DNA from: Monocercomonoides exilis
Taxonomy: Eukaryota > Preaxostyla > Oxymonadida > Polymastigidae
Assembly: GCA_001643675.2 (NCBI GenBank)
Contig: LSRY02000046.1
Location: 372,001 to 436,000 of the forward strand
Length of the DNA: 64,000 nt
Direction: 5' to 3'
Shown here: one piece after another, positions 37,074 through 49,700 of the stretch
How the letters are laid out: each line of letters opens with the position of its first letter
How positions within the stretch are numbered: position 1 is the stretch's first letter
Notes under the pieces: model-generated
The model's database searches: none
Told to the model about the DNA's origin: nothing
What the model saw: the letters and a program-made list of their open reading frames with translations, nothing else
Position numbers and translations under genes: made by a program

Positions 37074-38424
37074 AACGGAGAGGAAAGGGAAAGAGAAAGT
37101 TTGGGGAGAGGAGAGAGAGAAAAAGAGAAAGAGAAAGAGAGAAGAGAAAGAGGGAAAAGATTGAATGCAGAAGGAATGAGAAAGCGATTTGAAGGGTGTC
37201 ACATTTGCACAATTACAAATTTTTGTTAACAGTGTTGAGTCAGTTTCATTTTATGAGAATGAACATGAATGATGGAAAATCAGAAAGATTGCTATTTTTG
37301 ATGCCTTTAACATAATTGCGAATGAGAGCACGAGTATTTATGACATTTCACATTAGCTGTCAGAACAGAACAAGAATGCATTGTTCCTCTTCGAATGGAG
37401 TAAAACTGTTATAATCAATATGTAACAAATATTTGGAATTGTTATGATTGCATATGTTAAGTATTATTTGTTCGCAACTGTTTATTTTTTTTTAAATCGC
37501 TGAAAACTGAAATCGTTTTCGCTTTTTTTAACTGAATGTTTGTTTATGAATGTTTTTGTTGTGTTTTGCTGTCTTTGTTTCTCTTTCTTTTTCAACATGA
37601 ATATTTTTTTATTTTTCTTTCCCATTTATCTGCCTTCATTCATCCTGTTTCTTTGTTCAACTTCATTTTTTGATTAATGAAAGTATTTCTTTTTTAAAAG
37701 AAATGATCGTTAAAGACCATTTAGTTTTACTCAAGCTGCCTTTTTTTAACTCCAGTCGTTGTTTACAATTTGGAAACAATTACACGAGTAATTATATCCT
37801 TTTTTATCTTCACAACTTTCTCAATTTCTTATCAAAAGAACATATCACTATTCTCTTTCTCAACGCTTTTTTTCTCCACTTTCAATCAACCTTTATTTAA
37901 TAAATAATCTGTTCATTAGTGAAAAAATCCAATTTTTCATTTTGGGGTTTTGGTTTTTATCGTGAAATTGTGAAAAGCAACTGAAAAAAAAAAAAAAAAT
38001 CGGTTGAGTGATTTGAATATTCATTATTAAAATAGTAGCAATATTCTAGGCGTATAATTAATGAAAAATTTGTTCAAAAAATGAAATGAAAAATCATTTT
38101 TTTTCACAATTAATGTTACTAAGATATGTTGTGATTGCCTCGTTTATCTTCAGGAGGGCTTTCTTGTTTCTGCAGGAGGAAAATATTTATGGATACTAAT
38201 TCGTTGAATCCAATGTCGAACTGAGTTTTATCATCATTTGAGTTTGCCGTATCTTCATTTGAAAAATGTGTGCTTGTCTCTAATAAAATTTTAAGTTCAA
38301 ATAAACTTTTTTATTCTCTTTTTCTCGTCCGTTCATTTATATTCGCACACTCATCAAATCAAAAGCTGATTTATCTTCATAAACTTGCATGTTCTCAGAT
38401 GCAGTGATGCACAAGCATGTTTTC
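37074..38424. other. Convergent intergenic region with purine tract
   Basis: About 1.35 kb between convergent stop codons. It begins with a GA-rich tract (37077-37160), probably 3' UTR of the F-BAR gene, then A+T-rich DNA. No gene is supported. Confidence 0.5.
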
Positions 38425-40798
38425 TCAATTTCCTGTCAATCTCTCCTTTCTTCTCTTCTGTCTGTCTGAATGCATCCTCACGCACGAAATCACAGTGAAC
38501 ACAATCAAACATACAAAAGTCACAACAAAAGCCGCAATGAAAATAGCTGCAAGCATCTGGTATGTGAGCAGTGAAACTGTTTTCATTGGTTGCCTCGTCA
38601 GAAGGCCGCATCCTTCAGTCACCCAAATGTCTCTCTCTTTCATCTCGTGTATGGCAGAGAAGTGGGATTGCATTGTCTGTTGGAAATAAAGAGGAAAAAA
38701 AAAGGTTAGTGAAAAAAATTTATTCGTCAAAATGAAATAATCAAGAAAAACAATGTTGGTATTTGGAATAAAGAAAAATTTTGGAGAATTTCAAGACGTG
38801 AAATGGAAATATGGTAGTACTCAAAATATGTCACACCTTCAAATCACATCCGTTTTTTTGAGAGCAGAAAGAAGGAATGAACTCGTGTAAATCAAACTTT
38901 CCATTCTTGTTAACATCAAAGTCGTACAGAAATTTCACTTTTGGATTCTGTTAAAAAGATAAAACGATAAAAGGAAAAAAAGGTGATGAATAATCATCAT
39001 GTTAAGAGGATGGAAAAGGTGGAACAGTTTTCACATTTCAAAGTTATTTATCACAATCATTCACGGCATTGCATGTCATACAATTTCTCTTCGTTTTCTC
39101 TTTTTTCCTTTTCATAAAAAAGATATCGATACGTTTCCCAACACACCTCAATGTCATTTTCGGTTCCATTTTCCACGTGGAACTCAACAATTAGCAATGA
39201 GCCATAGTTTGGATGCAAAATGATTTCTGATCCATTTTCAGCCTTTTCAGATGGCGGAAGACCCAAACAGCGGCCAATAGACAGGAGTGTAATGTCATGT
39301 GCAGAATAATGACGATATTTTGGGTAAATTGCTTTGGTGTGCAATTGTATGTTTAAGAAGCAATTAAACATTGCGAGATGATCATTTCACATAAACAAAA
39401 GAGTAAAGCAGATCGATTAGAAAAAAAAATAAATCGTTATAAAAATAAAATAGCAATTCAAATTGACAATAACATAAAAAGAATAAAATACCACTTTTTT
39501 TCTCCTGGTTCGTTCCATTAACTGAATCAGCTTCCACCTTTTTCACTTCCCATTTATCTCTTTCGTGCTGCTTGAAAAACATTTCTTCAATTGCATCTCC
39601 ACTAACTGCAGGACAAAATCCATCCTCTTCAACAACCATAATCTCAGAAATCACTTTTGAGTTAAAGAAAAGCATTTAAATATAAATGAAAATGGAAGTT
39701 GCATTTAACGAACAGTTCGATTGATGAGAATTATAAGTAACAAAGAAATAAAGACATAACACGAAATATTCAACAAAAAGGTGAAGATTCATACAAAAGA
39801 ATAAACAAACATTTTTTAAAGAGAAATACTGATTCATCAATCATTGAATCAGTAATTCCATCTGGAACAGGATATCTTGGATCGCTGAAATGTGCATTGA
39901 TAAATAACATAAATATTATGATAAATACATATTTGAATGGTGAAATAGCAGTGCAAATAAAACAATTGAAAGATAAAATATAACTGAGCAATTTATTTCA
40001 AACTTCATTTCTCTAAGTACTTTGATTGTATCCAAGACAGCTATTAGTTCTGGACCATTTGCTGTTGTATTTGTTAATCTCCTTAAATCATCCATTAGAG
40101 GTTTGTGATCAGCTAATAGTTTTTGAATATTCTTAATTGCTGCACTTTTTGATATTATATTAGTAACTTTCGGACTATTTTATAAATAAAAGCAAATATT
40201 CATTCTTGTTCGTAATTAACAACAAACCAAATTTCTAAGGCTTCAAGTAAAAAATCTTCCTTTTCTGATTGACAATGAATTGGAACTGGCTGTATTCCAT
40301 CAGGGAATATATACTGTCCGTTTATTTGTGGACCCGTTCGAGGTGGAAAAAATCCATAGCAGAATGACAGTATAGAATCTTTCGTTCTTCGAGAAGAAGT
40401 CGAAGTAAAATAAAAACTGTTATCCGCAAATGACTTTGGTAAGAACTTTTTGTTTTCAACATATTCAGAACGAAGCGCTACACCAAGATTTGCAAGACGT
40501 TCTTTTCCAGCTCTGAGAAGCTCTCCATCTGACGGTATGTTCTTATTACACTGGATTTTTTTCAAAAATATAATTTAAAAATGAAATAAGCAAATAAATT
40601 TGGATGCCTCAAGAGGGTATATTGGATTTCTCTCGCCTTTTATGACGAAAGTGATAAAATAAGTTTGTAATTGATATTGATGTTAACATTAATAATAACT
40701 GATTTCTTCAAACCATGCCTTGAAAAAACCCGAACAGAAAATAATTCTTCGTAGCTTACATGAATTATATACAACAACGCAAAATCAAAAAATAACAT
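38425..40798 (-). CDS. Membrane-anchored histidine acid phosphatase with EF-hand-like loop
   Basis: Histidine phosphatase clade 2, an exported phosphomonoesterase. Nine exons: 40798-40714, 40636-40608, 40550-40228, 40174-39929, 39884-39811, 39653-39492, 39331-39147, 38947-38837 and 38676-38425; 488 residues with every phase matching. A signal-like N-terminus (~1-17) precedes SRHGERNP (~26-33), the catalytic RHGxRxP motif, split by intron 1. Conserved features follow: the GKERLANLG helix, FTSTSSRRT and YSAHDITL (HD pair at ~318-319). After the catalytic domain, DVNKNGKFDLHE (379-390) fits the 12-residue EF-hand loop with D, N, N, G and E in place. One membrane span (~440-470) and a basic tail close the protein, so the enzyme should face outside the cytosol. 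Intron 2 (40607-40551) has a GC donor instead of GT. Confidence 0.87.
40551..40607 (-). other. Probable GC-AG intron
   Basis: Between exons 2 and 3 of the acid phosphatase there is no GT donor. Joining CTTGAG|GCATCC ... AATCCAG|TGTAAT keeps the reading frame (PLE then CNKNIP) and the family alignment, whereas reading through gives a TAA stop. The donor is therefore GC, in a weak context (GCATCC rather than GCAAGT). Confidence 0.7.
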
Positions 40799-41714
40799 AA
40801 AGCTTTAAAATGGAATTTTGTGAATAAATAAATATAAAAATGGGTTTGTTTAATCATTGTGTGAGTTGAAAAACAACAAGATACTTGATTTATTCTTTAT
40901 TTTGTTGCGAAAAATGATGTTTTTTTTTATTTTCGATAACGATGTTTATTTGAAATTTATAACGAGAACCTTCAACTCAATGAAAACAGCATGTATTTGG
41001 CACGTTGTTTTTCTTTCATCACCAACATTTCCTATGAAATTGTGCAATTCAACAATCAGAAATAATCACAGAAAAGAACTGCGATGTATGTAGGTTTGAA
41101 TCAAAACCTCGAAAAAATGAAGTATTCAAAAACAATCACGCAATTTTTTTCCATTTGAAAAAATAGATGCAAAATCAGTAGTGAAGAATTTTGATCTGAT
41201 ACTGGTCTAAGTTTTTTATTTCTAAGATTTATTCCACCGTACTTTATGGAATCTTTATCGTTTTTCATATATTTTTCTTATCTTATCTTATCTTATCTTA
41301 TCTTATCTTATCTTATCTTATCTTATCTTATCTTATCTTATCTTTTTCTTTCTTTTTTTTTTTCAAATTTTTTATTTTTTATTTTATTTTTTCTAATTTT
41401 AAATTTTTTTAATTTATTTTTTAAGAAATTTAGATTCACAAACATGTAAAATATTATTTTACAAAAGTCTTTCTTTTTAAATTGCTACAAAAATGCTTAG
41501 CAAACAATTCATTTTTGAAAAATCAGAATCAGAAATCATTTTCTGTGCAAAAAAAAATAGAGCACGTGGAAAAAAAATCTCAAAAGTATCATGAGTTTCA
41601 TCAAATTACGTAAATGCTAAAATTATGTTGATATTCTGTTTTTCACCTTGCATCCTTTCAAATATTGCATCAATTTGATTGTAAATGTTGCATTTTAAAA
41701 TTTAACGAAGAAAA
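40799..41714. other. Intergenic region with CTTAT microsatellite
   Basis: About 915 A+T-rich bases. Apart from the pentanucleotide repeat listed separately, nothing is supported. A hairpin-like sequence near 41092-41109 (AGGTTTGAATCAAAACCT) does not extend into a tRNA fold. Confidence 0.5.
41276..41340 (+). repeat. TCTTA pentanucleotide microsatellite
   Basis: Thirteen perfect TCTTA units, followed by a T-rich stretch. No coding role. Confidence 0.97.
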
Positions 41715-42650
41715 TCATGAAGGAAAAGAAACAACAGCAAAAACAGAATATAACAGCAAAAGAAATAATGCATAAATATAATTAGTGGTAAAAGGATTTT
41801 GCCTGATTGATGGAATAGGTTTTGCTTCAGGAAAAAGTGTTGATGAAGAAATATATTTTCTCATCCAGCTTGTGACTTTTACAATTGAGTAATCACAGTC
41901 AGTGAAGGAAGCATTAAACCTGCGTTTTATACAGTTTATATCCCAAATACCTTTTGAATTAGTGCAAATTGTGTTTAACTTAAATATGGTATCTTCAGAT
42001 TTTTTTAATATAACTTTGGTTGAAGGTGACAAATCTTTTTGCAAAACTTTTTGAATTGATGCATATGCTAAATAATAACGGTTTCTCTGTAGATTCTCTT
42101 TCAAAAGAGGATTTATTTCAACTCCATCTATTTCCAAGAGTGATAAATAATCTTCTGTTTTCATTGAAAGACTTTTGTTAAATTCTTTTATCCAAGCAGT
42201 AACTGTTTCACCGTGTTGTTTTGATATCATAAAACTGTTTTCAACATGTTTGTTTGGAGGGAAATAAGAATTGAATGACAGAAAATCAGCATCTTCCAAA
42301 ATAAATTCATTATATAGATCGTCAAGAACACTCTCTGATTTTAGAAGATATGCCAAATCCATCCATACACCACCATAGCGCTCAAGAAGAAGAAGACGAA
42401 TGAAATCTGCTCGTGCAGTTGGAGTTGATAAAAGATTCAAATCTGCAAGTGAAGACGATGAAACGTAGCTGGATAACGATTCCTGAGTTACTAATATTAC
42501 ATTCCAATTTTTCAATTGATTATTTGCCCTTTGCAAAAAATATGAAAGCTCGTCCGGAAGAGAAGGATCCCAATATTGCCAGACTATTCGTGGAGGAGCT
42601 GTTTCTGACAGCATAACAGAAATCAATATAAGTGCGCAATATCCTCTCAT
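41715..42650 (-). CDS. Capsule-polysaccharide/OCH1-type glycosyltransferase, membrane-anchored
   Basis: Single-exon gene of 311 residues from 42650. The first ~17 residues are hydrophobic (CALILISVML), a signal or anchor. PPRIVWQYWD (~19-28) and ARADFIRLLLLERYGGVWMDLAYLL (~83-107, written here only to mark the block) match the sugar-nucleotide-binding signature of the PF05704/OCH1 superfamily: a DxxR pair, GG, then an aspartate. The usual DxD reads DLA, as in capsular polysaccharide synthesis members (DAT), so metal use may differ. The C-terminus ends in a hydrophobic segment (YALFLLLLYSVFAVV), giving a possible second anchor. An upstream ATG (42728) would add 26 residues ahead of the hydrophobic segment; I prefer 42650 because the signal then sits at the N-terminus. 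The gene is divergent from the 842-residue protein, 91 bases away. Confidence 0.82.
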   Translation of the reverse strand: MRGYCALILISVMLSETAPPRIVWQYWDPSLPDELSYFLQRANNQLKNWNVILVTQESLSSYVSSSSLADLNLLSTPTARADFIRLLLLERYGGVWMDLAYLLKSESVLDDLYNEFILEDADFLSFNSYFPPNKHVENSFMISKQHGETVTAWIKEFNKSLSMKTEDYLSLLEIDGVEINPLLKENLQRNRYYLAYASIQKVLQKDLSPSTKVILKKSEDTIFKLNTICTNSKGIWDINCIKRRFNASFTDCDYSIVKVTSWMRKYISSSTLFPEAKPIPSIRQNPFTTNYIYALFLLLLYSVFAVVSFPS

Positions 42651-42741
42651 TGAAGTCTGACTCCAATTCAATGGTTCCACAAAAAAGGGAATTTGATGAT
42701 CATATACCAAAACAAAATTATGAATCAATAATTATTGGAAA
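42651..42741. promoter_or_regulatory. Very short divergent promoter region
   Basis: Only 91 bases separate two divergent start codons (13 if the glycosyltransferase starts at 42728). It must hold both 5' UTRs and both core promoters. No specific box is recognised. Confidence 0.35.
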
Positions 42742-45331
42742 ATGGAGCTAACAGATGAAATTGATGGATTAAATGCGAAAGAAGAAAATGAAAAACTTCT
42801 TTCCGTAAATAAAATTTATCATTTAAGCTTGAAACAAGGGGCAACATTTCAAATTGGAAATATATCTTTTAATAATCTTTTTTCAACAATATATCAAGTT
42901 TGTTGTTCCTTTTATATTCATTAAAATAACATTTCACTATTGCAATTCATTTTTAAAGAATTTTCCGAATTGTTCTCCGAGGCTTTCCTCTATTTTAGGA
43001 TTATCTTCCATTTCAATGAAAAAGCAACTGACAAAAGAAACTGTGATCGAACTTTCAGAATTCTATCATTCATTTTGCGAAAATAACATAGAAAAGATAG
43101 ATTTGCGTTCGTTTTCATATTTTTGCCGAACGATAACACTTGTTGAATCACTTTGTCCATTCGATGAATACAACGACTTGCAGTTGCTTTCAACATTAAT
43201 TTTTATTTTGCAGAATTGGAAATCATTTATCAAAACGCATTTATGCACAATGTCTTTAACGCATTGCTTATTTTTTCTAATTTCAAAGTTATCCTCTTTC
43301 CCTGAAAGTGTAATTCCACTTCTATTTACTATGTGCCTACAAATTGCAGAAGATAGAACAAATCCAATTTCAACAAGACTGCATGCGGTGGAGTTAATGA
43401 CATATTTTATTCTTGATGACGATAATTGGCTCGAAACAATAAGTCAAATTGTTAATAATTCATTAGATTATTCGAATTGGGAAATTGTTGGCGAACAATT
43501 TCTTTTAGAAAATCGATACACAAAGACAGAAATTAGTGAAATCACTGGAGCTTTATTAAATGAAAAGATGATAATTACAATAAGATCAATTTTTGACATT
43601 GAGCTGAAAAAAGAAATGAAAAGCGAAAAGATCGAAACAACAAAGGAGATTGGAAAGGGAGTTCAGATTTCTGACTCCACAATTTCTTCAACAACTTCTC
43701 CTTCTAATTCATCTTCGTCTCCATCTTCGTCTTCGTTCTTCTCCTCCTCCTCCTCATCATCTTCTTCATCAATATCAGTTTCTTCTTCTGCTCCAGCGGT
43801 TCACTTAAACAAGAGTATCAAACAACAACATCCACCAAAGCGCACAACAGGGCATTTTCTATCTTTGAGCAATTCGTTGCAGAGATATTTGGATGTTATG
43901 GACAGTCTTTTTGAAGATTCCGATTCACAGCAAATTCATTCGTTCCAACCTCCAATTCAAACATCGTCGGCTACACCTTCTTCATCGTCACCGTCTTCGT
44001 CTTCGTCGTTATCTTCGTCTTCGTCTTCTGATCCATTTACCCCTTCATTTTCGTTTTCTTCATTTTATGTTCGAAATTATCTTATTTCAATTCTACGTTC
44101 TGTTCTGTTTGGTTCACAGCCAATACTCAAATTGCCTCTTCCTTCGGTTGCAAAGTTTAAAGGCAAGAAAAAAGTTCCTGAAACATTGTACACTTTGACG
44201 AGTTGGAAGCAAATAAACATATTCACATTTCTGTTTTGGTATTTTCTGGATGGGTTTTTGGAAGATGAAGAGATTAGCAGAAAAGAAAAAGCAAAGGAGG
44301 TCGAAGAGAATGAAAGCAAAAAAGATGAAACAAAGGAAAATTTGGATGACTTGAAAAATGAATTGATTGGAGTTGAAGAAAAAGAAGAAAAAGAAGAAAA
44401 AGCCGATGAAGAAGAAAAATTAGAGGAACAAGAAGAACAGAAAAAAGAATGTTTGAAGGATGTGACAGATGTATTAGATGCTGAAGAGAGCGAACAACAC
44501 AAAGAAGAAAAAGAAGCATCTGATGAAACATCCAACAAACAACTTCACTCAGATTCTATGCGTCCAAATATCGTTCATTTAGATGAAGCGGATCCGCTTG
44601 AGCTGGTAACTGCGCAGCAAGTCAGCAAATGTGCTCATTTCTTAGTCAATTTGATCGACAAAAGTTGTGCTTTGAAGGATTTGCTAAACATTGGGAAAAG
44701 GAGGGCGCAGGATTCTTGTGCCAGGGAAACAGAGGGCGAGGAAGCAAAAGTGTCTTATGAAGATTATTTAGCGAATCCATCAAAGGGCAGTAAATGCGAA
44801 GCCAAAAGACACTCAAAGGAGACTCAAATAGACCTCACGCCGTTGTTCTTCTCTCCTGAGATGGCACACACACGCAGGCTTTTGCCGTGCTTTGACTTGA
44901 GCGATCCGCTTTCCTCTTCTTCGGCACAAGCAGACTCCTTAAGCACCACGTTGGATGAGGCTGTTTTCTTGCAGAATGAAAGCAAGCACCGGTGGGTGCA
45001 AGAGAAGGAGCTTGCGCGAATCAAAGAAAACCGCCTGATTCAGTGGTCTGGTGTGAGGAAAGGGCCTCCTCTGAGGAAGAGCGAGCAGAAGATGAATGCT
45101 CTTGCGCTGTTTCAGATGAGAGAAGGCCATCACTCAAGAACACACACACGGATTGTGGTGGATCACAGCTCAAAAGTGTGGAAGAACAGGACTGAGACGC
45201 GCATGTCTTCGAGGAACAAAAAACAAGAAGTGGATTCAATGCTTGATTATGACGATTACCACAGTGCTGAAATTACAATCGGTAAGGCAGCGAAGGCACA
45301 TGACTTTGAAGACAATTGGAGCGACTATTAG
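42742..45331 (+). CDS. Acidic, serine-rich protein of unknown function (842 residues)
   Basis: Not recognised. Two exons, 42742-42897 and 42959-45331, with a 61-base intron in phase 0. Residues ~1-300 are mostly predicted-looking helices with leucine-rich spacing (LLSTLIFILQNW, SVIPLLFTMCLQIAEDR, RLHAVELMTYFILDD), reminiscent of HEAT/ARM-type folds. Ser homopolymers (~305-400), a hydrophobic-aromatic island (~415-470), then a Glu/Lys block (~475-590) follow. The C-terminal ~250 residues are less repetitive and end in an acidic tail (DFEDNWSDY). The segment WSGVRKGPPLRKSEQ near ~735 looks conserved-type, being rich in basic residues. No signal peptide is evident, so it is probably cytosolic or nuclear. 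It could be a subunit of an RNA-polymerase or chromatin complex, but I have no motif to name one. Confidence 0.72.
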
Positions 45332-46704
45332 AATGAAAAAGGCTGATGACACGCCAAATCAATCTGATAATAAACGATTTCTTTTGGAAATAAACAAAAC
45401 GTTTACATTTATTCTATTCGAGCTTTTTTTCTTGTAATTTGTTCTTTCAAAAAAAGTTAGGCAGCTTGTATGTAATTTTTCTGTTAAGATTCATTAGCAG
45501 ACTGAGAACTGTAATGGGAATTCAAAAAAGTTCCTTATTCAATGATTTGTTGGGATTGAAGATTTATTTTTCTATTTATCCAAATAATTCGTCTTAAACA
45601 ATGACACAATTTGCGTTCTCATCGATTGTGGTGCTGACACCAACTAGCAATAGTCATATCAAATGAATTTTCTTTCTAACTCAACTTTGATCATTTTTTT
45701 TGTAAAAGCGCTTTGTTCAATTGCTTCATTTTTCTTTCAAAACCATCATTATTTTCAAATTAACGTAAGGTATGAACGTGACCACGCCATCTACCCAAAT
45801 CATTTGATGGCTTTTAAAGCATTAACATTTGACAGTTCTCATTTTCTTGGCTATTTCAAAAACATTCACTCATCATGTGTCATTTTCACAAATCATCATC
45901 AAGAATATTTTACAACAAATTCGACAGCTTCAAAATAGTGTTTCGATTTTTCATATTCAACTCCCTTGAAAACAACAAATTGAATGTTTATCATGTTTGC
46001 CAAGCTTTCTTCAAATTTGCAATCTATTTTTCCGTTCCCTTCTTCAATTACTAAATTTATCTCTTTTCAACTTTTCTTTTCTTCCTCTTCAATTTATACA
46101 CTTTTTTTCTTTCTATCAGCCCAATCCCAATGCGCAGCTCATGATACAACTATCATTGTGGAAGATTCCACCTTGTTAACCTGTTGTCATTAAAACATGA
46201 AAAATCGCTTTTATTCAATCAAAAGTGAAGTTATCCATCTTTCTTGAAACATGCACTCTGAAACACTTCAATTATTATTCTTTTGGAAACCACTTTATAA
46301 GCTGTAAGAATTAATTCATTAAATAAAGGCATTCATTCTCAAACGAAAAAATGTTTTTCTGGTTTGTGGGAGACTGTTTTCATCCAAAACTGTGCAGACG
46401 CATTTGATATGCTCTTTGAATATAATTATTTATTTCATCATTTTCTTCACCATCCTGACTTGTGCCTTAGAAATTATTTGTTTTTGATAATTTGGAAAAA
46501 TTGAGATATAACGAATTTCACGATTAATCATATGATAATCAAATGGTCATTTATTATTTTCAATTATTGCAATTTTCTATTTGCTTTTATGAATTTGAGA
46601 CATCAAAATTTTTGATTTGAAAGCAAAACATCTTCTTAATTAAACTTTTTTTAATTTTGATTTTTGATCTGAAGCATAAATAAATTCTTTAGTCATACAA
46701 ACAT
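45332..46704. other. Intergenic region, no gene seen
   Basis: About 1.37 kb, A+T-rich. Short frames at 45663-45938 and 45984-46193 lack any family resemblance and have random-looking composition. No RNA gene was recognised. Confidence 0.5.
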
Positions 46705-49700
46705 ATGAACCTGTTCATTTTATGGTCCATTGCATTTTTTTCATTTGTTTCTGTGCACAACCTTGATGGCAGCAATTTATATAACCATGCAACAACAATT
46801 ATGAGTTCAGGAATGCAAAGCTTATCATTTGCACAAATTTATTATGAAAAGAGCAAACAAAACAAGCATGAAGATAAGCATTCATTTTTTATTGCCGAGA
46901 ACGCTACAGTTAACTTATGTGCATTTATCTACAACGTTGATGTGGAGAAACATTTTGCATCAGTGGACTCTCATTCGCTGCTGGATATTTGCTGTTGTTC
47001 GTTTTTTGTGCTTCCTCAATCGAAAAACGTGCTTGACTGCTTCGAAGGCCGAATATGTCTCAGTAATATTTCGATCGATTTTGTTGGTCGAGACCGCCAA
47101 TTATCATCTCTGATTCCTCATTATTCAAAGGAAGTTCTTTCTCGTTGTGGTGAACTGCGCATGTCTTCTTTGAGGATTTCGTCATTTGAACTCCTTGGCG
47201 ATGGTCCATTTCTTTTTTCGAATTGCCTATCATCAACATCAGTGTCTGATGCTATATTGGATAACATCACTTTGCCAAAAAACAGAAAAAAATGTGATAA
47301 TGAAAATGGCTGCTCTGACCGAGTCTTGGTGGAAAGCACAGCGATGATTGGTTGTGAAAGTCCGTATTCTGGAGGCATTCTTTCACCTTCAATGATATCT
47401 TTTCGATGCAGAAATTCATCATTTTTGAAATGCTTCACAACTTTCAATAAAAGGCAAGTATTTTCAGGAGGAGAAAATGAATTTTACGATGACACATTCA
47501 ATGTTCAAAGCGATGAGTCCGGCGGGGCTCTGTATGGTGAGGGAAATGCAACAATCGAATTGCACAGATGTACGCTCATCGAATGCTCCTCAAAAAACTA
47601 TGGTGGTGCTGTTGCAATGGGTTCTTCAAAAGGAATATTTGTATCTGAAGATTGCAATGTTCAAGAATGCTTTTCTTCATCAGAAACAGGAGGTTATCTG
47701 ATTCATAATTTGGATTCAGCACTGATAAACTCCACAACAATGAACAATTGTTCTTCAAATAGCAAAACATGTTTTTATTGTCTTTCATTCCAAAAGAACT
47801 CATGTATGGTGATTTCAAGCATTTTTGACAATGCGAGCTCGATTCAATACTCTTCTGTAACACACATTTGGTATCTAAGCACTTTTCTGATGATTTCTAA
47901 TTGCTTGATGAAGAACTGCAAGAGTGAATACTATGCTCCTTGCATATTATTTGCAGAAGAAGGAATAACAAGCAAGCCTTCCGTGAATCTTAAATATTGC
48001 CTTTTCCATAACAATACAGCAAAAAATGATGCATTTGGATATGATATTCACATTGGGAATTTTCAACAGTGGAAGGAAATTGATAAAAACAACATTTCTG
48101 ATTGTTATTCCACAAGCGCATCCCCAAGAATCACAAGATGCAATGACGGATTCTATGAATGCACTGATATATCAGATCTGAGTTCGTGGATGAAAGACAA
48201 TGAGAACAATCACCAAATAACAGCCGATTATTCAGCAGGGATTGATCATGAGCAGTGCGGTTTTGCCCCTTTGTGTCGTTCAATCAAATATTCTCTCGAA
48301 AGAACAACAAGCAATTCGAACAAGACACTGATCCTGCGACCAAGTGTGTTCAAGGAAGAACAAATTTCAATTTCTTCCAGCGATTTCAGTGTTTGTGGAC
48401 TGTCAAAGAATGAATGTGTTGTGCAATCAGCATCATCATTGGAGCCAGTCTTTGATGTTTTGTCTGGAACCTTTTGTGCTCAGAAAGTGACAATGCTTCA
48501 AGGGAATGCAGAGAGTGGGACAAGCATGCCATTTGTGGTGATGGATGGTGATGGATCATTGACAATGGAGGAATGCGAAATATCATCAGTTGACAGTAAA
48601 TTGCAGCTTGAGGTGTCTTTCATGCAGATATTTGGAGGAAATGTGGAATTGTTGGGAGTTGGAATTGCTGGCATGAATTTCTTGTCTAACAGTTTCATTT
48701 CATTCATTGCAAATCGATCTGGATCAGTGTTGCATGTGGTGAACACAAACTTCACATCGATTCAAAGGCTGTCAGGAAGTGGTGGAATAATTGAGAGATA
48801 TGATGCATTCACGGGAAGTGTTGTTGTTGAAAACTGCCATTTTGAGAATGTGTCAGCAGGAAAAGATGGAGGTGGTCTGGCGATGAGAGGAGAATGGAAA
48901 GGAGAGTTGATTGTGAATGGAACATCGATATTTGAGGGATGCTGTGCAGGAAGTCTTGAAGAAAAGTGGAGAGGAGGAGGGATGTTTATAAGTGCTGATT
49001 CAATAGAATCTGAATTCACCATTTGCGAAAATGTGATATTTTCTGAAGAAAATCCGAACAAGGCTGATTATGGAAAAGATGTTTTTGTTAATTGCGGAAA
49101 GGGTATTTTGTTGGAGCAAAAAGTGAATTCTGCCTCATTTGAATTCTTGGATCCACAAGAGATTCAGGGAGATGTGTTGAAGTTGAGTGGAAGTGAGGAT
49201 GGGACATCATTGCCAGTTATTCCATTGTGCGCGTATTTGTGTGATCTCGAATCTCCCATTTCAATTGACGAAAGAGATGGCACTGATCATTCGCATTGTG
49301 GATATTCCGTTTTCTGCTGTTCAACAATCGACTTCTGCATTCGTGAGCGAGTGAATGAGTCAGTGAATTCGATGGAAGTGATATCGTCAACATCGATCAA
49401 GAACCCATTTGTTGTTCCGTTGTTTCCAACATCTCAAATATCAATTTCTTCTTCATCGACATCATCTTCTTCGAGCCAATATCCCTTGGTGAATATTGGC
49501 TTGACTGACAATATCTCCACTGACTGCCACAATGTTATTCAGTGCTCTGGCAGCTTTTCTCTGTCTTTCTTATCTTTTGTTCTTCCTTGTATTCTTCCTT
49601 CTTCAATATCTTCGATTATTCAGTCAACAATATTTTTCTCTTTGAACAATATTTCGATTGCATTTTCAGCTGATAATATTGTGAGCTCTGTGGTATTTTC

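Noticed and set aside
41085-41120. tRNA-like T-arm (AGGTTTGAATCAAAACCT).
   Set aside because: No acceptor stem, D arm or anticodon arm could be built around it.
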